The position numbers were made by a program, and so were the translations under genes. 11,338 nt of DNA from Pseudomonadota bacterium (GTDB taxonomy: Bacteria; Pseudomonadota; Gammaproteobacteria; Burkholderiales; Gallionellaceae): assembly GCA_021847165.1 (NCBI GenBank), contig JAJZUH010000047.1, positions 1 to 11,338 on the forward strand, given 5' to 3'. Positions 6,094-11,338 of this stretch are shown piece by piece (positions within the stretch are counted from its first letter, which is position 1; each line of letters opens with the position of its first letter). The notes below the pieces were generated by a model, which was given only the letters and a program-made list of their open reading frames with translations, was not told the DNA's origin and made no database searches.

Positions 6094-6855
6094 TCAAAAA
6101 CGATCGCGCCAGTTGCGCAAGGCAGCAAATACGGCAGTTTCGTCAGTGCTGCCGAGACCTCGGGCTTGCAGGGTTCGGATGAGTTCAGGGCTGGAACACC
6201 GCAGGAACGGGTTGGTCGCTTTTTCCAGGGCAAGGGTGAACGGGACGGTAGCCCGGTTTTCTGCGCGCATGCGCCGGGTGTCGGCGATGCGTTGCCGGAT
6301 GTCCGGGTTGTTCGGCTCGCAGGCAAGCGCAAAAGGCAGGTTGTAGGCGGTGTATTCGTGTGCGCAATAGACGCGGGTATCGTCGGGCAGGGTGGCCAGG
6401 CGCTGCAACGAGCGGTGCAGTTGTGCGGCCGTCCCTTCGAAATTCTTGCCGCAACCGGCGCCGAACATGATGTCGCCGCAAAATACCATCTGCGGGGCGA
6501 TGAAAGCGATATGGTCGTCGAGGTGGCCTGGCACCTCGATGACGTCGAAGGTCGCATCCAGGTACTCAAGCTTGAGGCGGTCTCCCTCGCGCAAGTCATG
6601 GGTGATGTGCGGATTGTTCGGATGGCTTCGCCCATGCACCGGCACGTTATATACTGCGCGCAATTCCTCGATGCCATCAACGTGATCGTGGTGGCGATGG
6701 GTGCACAGGATCGCGTCAAGCTGCAGATTATTCTCATGCAGGAAATCCAGTACAGGCGCAGCCTCGCCCGGATCGACGGCAACGGCATGCCCTGCATGCT
6801 GGAGTAGCCAGATGTAGTTGTCTTGCAGAGCCGGGATGCCGTCGATGGTGAGCAT
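6094..6855 (-). CDS. gloB: GloB, hydroxyacylglutathione hydrolase (glyoxalase II)
   Basis: This 253-residue metallo-beta-lactamase-fold enzyme hydrolyses S-D-lactoylglutathione to D-lactate and glutathione, the second step of cytosolic methylglyoxal detoxification. The binuclear metal site is complete: THRHHDH (52-58) supplies H53, H55, D57 and H58, followed by H111 (VPGHLDDH), D128 (FCGDIMF) and H166 (CAHEYT). The C-terminal substrate domain ends with the family motif NPFLRC (215-220). The N-terminus MLTIDGIPALQDNYIW matches the usual GloB start, so the ATG is secure although no clear Shine-Dalgarno site precedes it. Deviations from common consensus are Arg in the middle of THHHxDH, GHLDDH for GHTxGH, and CAHEYT for CGHEYT; all metal ligands are kept. 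It lies head-to-head with the yafS-like gene, and a TACAAT -10-like element sits at 6886-6881 inside that gene. Confidence 0.95.
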   Translation of the reverse strand: MLTIDGIPALQDNYIWLLQHAGHAVAVDPGEAAPVLDFLHENNLQLDAILCTHRHHDHVDGIEELRAVYNVPVHGRSHPNNPHITHDLREGDRLKLEYLDATFDVIEVPGHLDDHIAFIAPQMVFCGDIMFGAGCGKNFEGTAAQLHRSLQRLATLPDDTRVYCAHEYTAYNLPFALACEPNNPDIRQRIADTRRMRAENRATVPFTLALEKATNPFLRCSSPELIRTLQARGLGSTDETAVFAALRNWRDRF

Positions 6856-6873
6856 GATATGAACGAGGGTCGG

Positions 6874-7626
6874 ATGCCGAATTGTAAGTTAACTGCGCAA
6901 AGTTTGAGCGAATGGTTCGCCAGCGGCCAGGGCCAATATGTGCTGGCCAGCGAGCAGGCGTATTTCGACCATACCGTCAGTGATATCTTTGGCTTCAACG
7001 CCGTGCAGCTGGGATTGCCGGAGCACGATTTTCTGGGCAGGAGCCGCATGCCGCTGCGCTTCACTGCGGGCGCACTGGCCGGCAATGACGTGCGCTTGTG
7101 TTGCGATGAGCTGCCTTTCGCCTGCGACAGCCTGGACCTGGTGGTGTTGCCGCATGTGCTGGAATTTGCAGAGAACCCGCACCAGATATTGCGCGAAGTG
7201 GAACGGGTGCTGAGGCCGGAGGGAAATCTGATCATCACCGGGTTCAATCCGTTCAGCTTGTGGGGCATGCACCGCGCGCTGGGCAGAAAACAGGGATACC
7301 CGTGGTGCGGACAATTCATCCGCCTGCCACGCCTGAAGGACTGGCTGGCGCTGCTTGGCTTCGAGATCGCAGGTGGACGCTTTGCCGCCTATGCGCCGCC
7401 GCTGCATACCACGAAGTGGCTGGAACGCTTCGCCTTCATGGAGAAAGCGGGAGACCGCTGGTGGGCGGTGAGCGGTGGTGTGTATTTCCTGCATGCCATC
7501 AAGCGCGTGCCGGGGATGCGTCTCATCAAGCCGCAATGGAACCATGGACTGGTAAGAAACCTCTTGCCGGTCACGCCCAAGCTGAACAAGGGCGCGACGC
7601 AAAAGAAGAATGGAAACGATGAGTGA
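6874..7626 (+). CDS. yafS: YafS-like class I methyltransferase-fold protein
   Basis: This is a 250-residue protein of the kind encoded between gloB and rnhA in E. coli (YafS). Recognisable methyltransferase parts are the acidic/motif II-III region ([20 protein letters not shown], first residue 78), the helix [20 protein letters not shown] (101-120) and [12 protein letters not shown] (121-132). The glycine-rich SAM motif I is not recognisable: the corresponding stretch reads [15 protein letters not shown] (41-55). The substrate is unknown. The start at 6874 is chosen for the GAGGG Shine-Dalgarno sequence just upstream. An in-frame ATG at 6859, preceded by GGTGAG, is a real alternative and would leave only 3 bp to the gloB start. 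It is the first gene of a run of overlapping genes ending at 10798, and its stop lies inside rnhA. Confidence 0.85.
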   Translation: MPNCKLTAQSLSEWFASGQGQYVLASEQAYFDHTVSDIFGFNAVQLGLPEHDFLGRSRMPLRFTAGALAGNDVRLCCDELPFACDSLDLVVLPHVLEFAENPHQILREVERVLRPEGNLIITGFNPFSLWGMHRALGRKQGYPWCGQFIRLPRLKDWLALLGFEIAGGRFAAYAPPLHTTKWLERFAFMEKAGDRWWAVSGGVYFLHAIKRVPGMRLIKPQWNHGLVRNLLPVTPKLNKGATQKKNGNDE

Positions 7627-8065
7627 GATAGTCGAAATTTATACAGACGGGGCCTGCAAGGGGAATCCCGGTATCGGCGGCTGGGGCGCATTGCTGCGCA
7701 CCCAGGGCAAGGAACGCGAGATCTACGGCGGCGAGGCGCATACCACCAACAATCGCATGGAGCTGCTGGCGGCGATCTCTGCGCTGGAAGCGTTGAAACG
7801 CCAATGCCGGGTCCGCCTGCACACCGATTCCAGATATGTGCAGCAGGGCATCAGCGAATGGGTGCATAACTGGAAACGGCGCGGCTGGAAGACGGCCGAC
7901 AAGAAGCCGGTCAAGAACGAGGACCTGTGGCGCAGGCTGGATGCCTTGGCGGAGCAGCACCACGTCGAGTGGGTATGGGTCAAGGGACATGCCGGCCATG
8001 ACGGCAACGAGCGGGCGGACCAGCTTGCCAACAAGGGTATCGAGACATTGAGAGGGGAAGCATGA
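7619..8065 (+). CDS. rnhA: Ribonuclease HI
   Basis: This 148-residue RNase HI degrades the RNA strand of RNA-DNA hybrids such as R-loops and residual primers. The four metal-binding catalytic residues are D10 ([12 protein letters not shown]), E48 (NNRMELLAA), D70 (HTDSRYV) and D134 (ERADQLAN), with H124 in [10 protein letters not shown]. With the ATG at 7619 these match E. coli RNase HI numbering exactly, so this start is preferred over the in-frame ATG at 7610. The basic handle region ([20 protein letters not shown], 85-104) is present. The gene overlaps the end of the yafS-like gene by 8 bp, and its stop overlaps the dnaQ start as ATGA, so the three are probably translated from one mRNA. 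Confidence 0.96.
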   Translation: MSEIVEIYTDGACKGNPGIGGWGALLRTQGKEREIYGGEAHTTNNRMELLAAISALEALKRQCRVRLHTDSRYVQQGISEWVHNWKRRGWKTADKKPVKNEDLWRRLDALAEQHHVEWVWVKGHAGHDGNERADQLANKGIETLRGEA

Positions 8066-8769
8066 GGCAGGTCGTGCTGGACACGGAAACCACGGGGCTG
8101 GATCCGAAACAGGGGCATCGCATCATCGAGGTTGCCGCCATCGAATTGAACGGGCGCAAGGTTTCCGAGCGGACGTTCCATCGTTATCTCAACCCCGAAC
8201 GCGAGATCGACGAAGGCGCGGCGGCAGTGCACGGGCTGACGCTTGACCGGTTGCAGGACGAGCCCAAATTCGCCGAGATCGCCCCGGCATTGCTGGAGTT
8301 CATTGCCGGCGCCGAACTGATCATCCATAACGCCCCGTTCGATATCGGATTCCTCAATGCCGAGCTGGCCCTTGCCGGCCTGCCATCGTTGACCAATCCG
8401 GTGATCGATACCCTGAAGGTGGCCAAGGAGCTGCATCCGGGCAAGAAGAACAATCTGGATGCGCTGTGCGACCGTTACCAGATCGATAACTCGCACCGCA
8501 CACTGCACGGCGCATTGCTGGATACCGAACTGCTGGCGGAAGTCTACCTGGGCATGACGCGGGGACAGGAAAGCCTGCTCGGTGACGAGCGTTCCGAAGA
8601 GGACGGCGTGCAATTCACCGCCGCAGGCGAGGCCATCCGCCTGAACGTGCGCGTGTTGCCGGCCAGCGCAGAAGAGCTTGCACTGCACAGCGCGCAGCTG
8701 GCAGACATCGAGAAGGCCAGCAAAGGGGCGTGCATATGGAAAAAACTGGAAGAACAGCCGTCATCCTGA
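8062..8769 (+). CDS. dnaQ: DnaQ, DNA polymerase III epsilon subunit (3'-5' proofreading exonuclease)
   Basis: This 235-residue proofreading subunit of the replicase has DnaQ-fold motifs Exo[10 protein letters not shown] (4-12; D7, E9), Exo[13 protein letters not shown] (89-99; D94) and Exo[21 protein letters not shown] (145-162; H149, D154). QESLLG (169-174) occupies the place of the beta-clamp-binding motif, and a flexible linker leads to the C-terminal alpha-binding segment ([16 protein letters not shown]). Length and layout match E. coli epsilon (243 residues). Translation starts at an ATGA overlap with rnhA, with a strong AGAGGGG Shine-Dalgarno element. In E. coli rnhA and dnaQ are divergent; here they are co-directional and overlapping. 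The last 34 bp also encode the start of the next gene. Confidence 0.96.
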   Translation: MRQVVLDTETTGLDPKQGHRIIEVAAIELNGRKVSERTFHRYLNPEREIDEGAAAVHGLTLDRLQDEPKFAEIAPALLEFIAGAELIIHNAPFDIGFLNAELALAGLPSLTNPVIDTLKVAKELHPGKKNNLDALCDRYQIDNSHRTLHGALLDTELLAEVYLGMTRGQESLLGDERSEEDGVQFTAAGEAIRLNVRVLPASAEELALHSAQLADIEKASKGACIWKKLEEQPSS

Positions 8770-9623
8770 AGTGGTCCAGGCGTATCCGCTGGACGCTGAT
8801 GCTCGCGGTACTGGGGTATCTGTCGGTGTGCACCTATATGTGGGCAACGCAGCGGGAGAAAATATTCAAGCCGGTCGCGATGCTGCAGACCACGCCGGAA
8901 CGGCTCGGCATGAAATTCGAGGAAATCCACATCCCTTCCGGCAGCGGTGCTGAGCGCGGCGACCTGTTTGCATGGTGGATATCTGCGGCGAATGCCGATG
9001 CGCCGACCATGCTTTTTCTGCACGGCAACGACAGGAACATCTCGGCCGCGCTGGACATGGACAAGGCCGCGCGCTTTCACAACATGGGCTACAACCTGCT
9101 GATGGTCGATTATCGCGGTTACGGCAAAAGCAGCGGCGGAGAGCCCACCGAATCCAAAGTGTATGAGGATGCCGATGCCAGCTGGAACTATCTGCTCAGG
9201 CAACGCGCTAGCGACCCGAAACGAACCTTCATATTTGGCCACTCGCTGGGGGGGGCCATCGCCATCGATCTGGCAGTACACCACCCGGAAGCGGCGGGTG
9301 TCATCGCAGAGAGCAGCTTCACTTCGCTGGTGGATATGGGTGAACTCGAATATCCATATCTGCCGGTGGAGCCGTTGCTGAACCAGCGTTTCGATTCGCT
9401 GGGCAAGATAGGCAGCCTGAAGATACCGCTGCTGCTGATCCACGGGACATGGGACAACCTGGTGCCTTACCAGATGAGCCAGCGCCTTTTCGAGCGGGCG
9501 CCGCCGCAAAAGTCGCTGAAACTGATCGAAGGCGGCGAGCACAACAACAACGCCATCATTGCGCCGCTGGAATATCGCGCTGCTGTAGATGAATTCGTTC
9601 AGCTTCACGCGATGCAGCATTGA
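8736..9623 (+). CDS. Membrane-anchored alpha/beta hydrolase
   Basis: This 295-residue serine hydrolase has one N-terminal membrane segment (about 19-36) after a basic stretch (KWSRRIRW), so it is probably anchored with the catalytic domain on the periplasmic side. The triad is S170 in the nucleophile elbow GHSLGG (168-173), D240 (GTWDNLVP) and H269 (GGEHNN). LFLHGND (93-99) is the oxyanion-hole region, as in the BEM46/ABHD13-like subgroup. The substrate cannot be read; esterase, thioesterase or lysophospholipase activity are all possible. The ATG at 8736 follows AGGGG at a good distance; a GTG at 8730 is in frame but less well placed. The start lies inside dnaQ, and the stop overlaps the next gene by one base (TGATG). 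Confidence 0.88.
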   Translation: MEKTGRTAVILKWSRRIRWTLMLAVLGYLSVCTYMWATQREKIFKPVAMLQTTPERLGMKFEEIHIPSGSGAERGDLFAWWISAANADAPTMLFLHGNDRNISAALDMDKAARFHNMGYNLLMVDYRGYGKSSGGEPTESKVYEDADASWNYLLRQRASDPKRTFIFGHSLGGAIAIDLAVHHPEAAGVIAESSFTSLVDMGELEYPYLPVEPLLNQRFDSLGKIGSLKIPLLLIHGTWDNLVPYQMSQRLFERAPPQKSLKLIEGGEHNNNAIIAPLEYRAAVDEFVQLHAMQH

Positions 9624-10798
9624 TGAATACAGCCAGCTTGGATGTGCTGATCGTCGGAGCCGGCGCTGCCGGAATGATGTGCGCCTTGACCGCGGCTCAG
9701 CGCGGGCGCTCGGTTCTGCTGCTGGAGCATGCGCCCAAACTGGCCGAGAAAATTCGCATTTCCGGCGGCGGGCGCTGCAACTTCACCAATCTGAATGCCA
9801 GGCCGGATAACTACCTGTCGCACAATCCGCATTTCTGCCGTTCCGCACTCGCGCGTTTCACGCCCCAACATTTCATCGCCATGCTGGACAGGCACGGCAT
9901 CGGCTATCACGAGAAGACGCTTGGTCAGCTGTTCTGCAACGACGGTTCGGAAGCGATCATCGCCATGCTCAGATCGGAATGCGATGCGGCCGGGGTGCGC
10001 TGGTGCATGCCATGCAGCGTGGAAAAGATCGAACGCAGCGATGCGTTTCACGTGACCACGACGCGCGGGAAATTCCGTGCCGCCGCACTGGTCATCGCCA
10101 CCGGCGGCTTGTCCATCCCCAAGATCGGCGCCACTCCGTTCGGATACAAGGTTGCCGAGCAGTTCGGCATTCCCATGACCAGGCTTAAGCCGGGTCTGGT
10201 GCCGCTCAGCTTCCATCCCGAAGAGTGGGCAATGTATGCCGGATTATCCGGTGTCTCCGTGGAGGCGGTCGTGAGTTTCGGCAAACGCAGTTTCCGCGAG
10301 AACCTGCTGTTCACTCATCGCGGCCTGAGCGGCCCGGCCATCCTGCAAATCTCGTCCTACTGGGAAGCGGGCAAACCGCTGTCCATAGATCTGCTGCCCG
10401 ATCACGACATGCAGGAAATCTTTGCGCAACAGCGCGGCAGCAAGATGTTGCTGGGCAACTTTCTGGCGCAGTACCTGCCTAAACGGCTGGCCGAGATCAT
10501 TGCCACGCAATGGATGGAGAACAAGCCGCTCAACCAGTATGCCCAGAAAGAACTGCGCGCACTGGCCGACAAGCTGAAGGATTGGCAGATCACCCCGACC
10601 GGAACATTGGGTTACAGCAAAGCGGAAGTGACCTGCGGCGGGGTGGATACGCATGTGCTGTCATCCAGGACGATGGAGTGCAACGATGTGCCCGGTCTTT
10701 ATTTCATCGGCGAAGTGACGGACGTTACCGGCCAGTTGGGCGGCTACAACTTCCAGTGGGCGTGGGCGTCGGGGTATGCCGCCGGGCAGGCGGTTTAG
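9623..10798 (+). CDS. yhiN: YhiN/HI0933 (BaiN-like) family FAD-dependent oxidoreductase
   Basis: This is a 391-residue flavoprotein of the HI0933/YhiN family. It has the N-terminal dinucleotide-binding motif VLIVGAGAAG (8-17) and the family signature ISGGGRCNFTN (46-56). ALVIATGGLSIPKIG (155-169) is followed by THRGLSGPAILQIS (231-244). The C-terminal FAD motifs are GLYFIGEVTDVTG (358-370) and GGYNFQWAWASGYAAGQ (373-389). There is no signal peptide or membrane span, so it is cytosolic. Members are annotated as NAD(P)/FAD-dependent oxidoreductases, and the true substrate is unknown for most. The ATG at 9623 shares its A with the upstream TGA stop (TGATG) and has no strong Shine-Dalgarno element, so translation is probably coupled to the hydrolase gene. 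It is the last gene of the yafS-rnhA-dnaQ run. No convincing terminator follows in the 49 bp before lemA. Confidence 0.93.
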   Translation: MNTASLDVLIVGAGAAGMMCALTAAQRGRSVLLLEHAPKLAEKIRISGGGRCNFTNLNARPDNYLSHNPHFCRSALARFTPQHFIAMLDRHGIGYHEKTLGQLFCNDGSEAIIAMLRSECDAAGVRWCMPCSVEKIERSDAFHVTTTRGKFRAAALVIATGGLSIPKIGATPFGYKVAEQFGIPMTRLKPGLVPLSFHPEEWAMYAGLSGVSVEAVVSFGKRSFRENLLFTHRGLSGPAILQISSYWEAGKPLSIDLLPDHDMQEIFAQQRGSKMLLGNFLAQYLPKRLAEIIATQWMENKPLNQYAQKELRALADKLKDWQITPTGTLGYSKAEVTCGGVDTHVLSSRTMECNDVPGLYFIGEVTDVTGQLGGYNFQWAWASGYAAGQAV

Positions 10799-10822
10799 TG
10801 CTATAGTTTTTCCATATGTAAT
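10794..10822 (+). promoter_or_regulatory. Weak candidate promoter of lemA
   Basis: TTTAGT (10794-10799), 17 bp, TGTAAT (10817-10822) gives 3/6 and 5/6 matches. A start would fall near 10829, about 19 nt before the ATG. A second -10-like TATAGT at 10802 lacks a matching -35. The 49-bp gap has no hairpin terminator, so read-through from the upstream operon remains possible. Confidence 0.3.
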
Positions 10823-10847
10823 TCAGTTCAACCAAGGAGATTTGACG

Positions 10848-11338
10848 ATGCGCGCATTATTGGTGATTCTGCTGGCAGTGTTGTTGAGCGGTTGCGGCTA
10901 CAACGATTTTCAGACGAAAGACGAACAGATCAAGGCTGACTGGTCTGAAGTGCTGAACCAGTACCAGCGCCGTTTCGACCTGATCCCCAACTTGGTCAAT
11001 ACGGTGAAGGGTTACGCGCAACAAGAGAAGGATGTGCTGATCGGCGTGACAGAAGCGCGTGCCAAGGTGGGCACCATCCAGGCGACACCGGCACTGATCA
11101 ACGATCCGAAAGCGTTCGCCCAGTTCCAATCCGCGCAAGGCGAACTGACGCAGGCCTTGAGCAAGCTGATGGTGGTGTCGGAGAATTACCCGCAGCTGAA
11201 ATCAGACGCGGTGTTCCGCGACTTGCAGGCGCAGCTCGAAGGCACCGAGAACCGCATCACCGTGGCACGCAACCGTTACATCAAGGCAGTGCAGGATTAC
11301 AACGTGCTGGCGCGCTCCTTCCCGACCAATCTGACGGC
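10848..11338 (+). CDS. lemA: LemA-family lipoprotein (3' end beyond the window)
   Basis: The first 163 codons of a LemA protein are present and the frame is open to the window edge. A short signal (MRALLVILLAVLLSGC) ends in lipobox LSGC with C16 as the lipidated residue; +2 is Gly, not Asp. Hence the protein is probably an outer-membrane or envelope lipoprotein. The mature region shows the family hallmarks: DEQIKADWSEVLNQYQRR, then FDLIPNLVNTVKGYAQQE, then VTEARAKV, SKLMVVSENYPQLKSD and LEGTENRITVARNRYIKA, ending in YNVLARSFPTNL. It forms long antiparallel helices. Its molecular role is not well defined; lemA often precedes TPM-domain (YgcG-like) genes, which would lie beyond the right edge. 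The start is certain: AAGGAGA at 10834-10840 is seven bases upstream. About 25-35 C-terminal residues are probably missing. Confidence 0.93.
   Translation, partial: MRALLVILLAVLLSGCGYNDFQTKDEQIKADWSEVLNQYQRRFDLIPNLVNTVKGYAQQEKDVLIGVTEARAKVGTIQATPALINDPKAFAQFQSAQGELTQALSKLMVVSENYPQLKSDAVFRDLQAQLEGTENRITVARNRYIKAVQDYNVLARSFPTNLT

Noticed and set aside
8544..9620. 358-codon minus-strand frame opposite dnaQ and the hydrolase
   Set aside because: Both opposite-strand genes have intact catalytic motifs. This frame is compositionally a shadow and has no family resemblance.

Overview
The window looks like a proteobacterial chromosome segment of fairly high GC. Most of it is core housekeeping DNA, with a hydrogenase operon entering from the left edge. 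A betaproteobacterium (for example a Nitrosomonadales/Gallionellaceae-type lineage) or a related gammaproteobacterium fits best. This is inferred from three things: the fused HoxF subunit of an NAD-coupled [NiFe] hydrogenase, a GlrK-lipoprotein-GlrR three-gene operon, and the gloB / yafS-rnhA-dnaQ arrangement known from E. coli. The lineage itself is not proven by the sequence.

Left (1-2373): minus-strand hoxF (NuoE+NuoF fusion, the NADH/FMN module) leads into the first codons of hoxU through an ATGA overlap. A thioredoxin gene diverges from hoxF, and the roughly 90-bp gap between them holds a GGGGTA-GTG-TACCCC inverted repeat. Thioredoxin converges on the next operon over overlapping hairpins.

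Middle-left (2374-5956): a minus-strand operon encodes the sensor kinase GlrK (QseE), a QseG-like outer-membrane lipoprotein and the sigma-54 activator GlrR (QseF). Both internal junctions are ATGA overlaps. A good sigma-70 promoter (TTGCCG-17-TATAGT) precedes glrK, and its -10 lies inside an 18-bp perfect palindrome. Upstream is a tRNA-Ser(GGA) gene with a clear intrinsic terminator and its own candidate promoter.

Middle-right (6094-10798): gloB (glyoxalase II, minus) is head-to-head with a plus-strand run: a YafS-like methyltransferase-fold protein, rnhA (RNase HI), dnaQ (Pol III epsilon), a membrane-anchored alpha/beta hydrolase and a YhiN/HI0933-type flavoprotein. All adjacent genes in this run overlap, so it probably forms one translationally coupled operon linking R-loop/primer removal and replication proofreading with two poorly characterised enzymes.

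Right edge (10848-11338): a LemA-family lipoprotein with a strong Shine-Dalgarno site begins and runs off the window.

No CRISPR array, insertion sequence, phage gene or rRNA was seen, and no gene-free stretch exceeds 300 bases. I see no clear case for a wholly new system. The items most worth a second look are the palindrome on the glrK promoter, the degenerate SAM-binding motif of the YafS-like protein, missing cluster cysteines in HoxF, and the two uncharacterised enzymes coupled to dnaQ.
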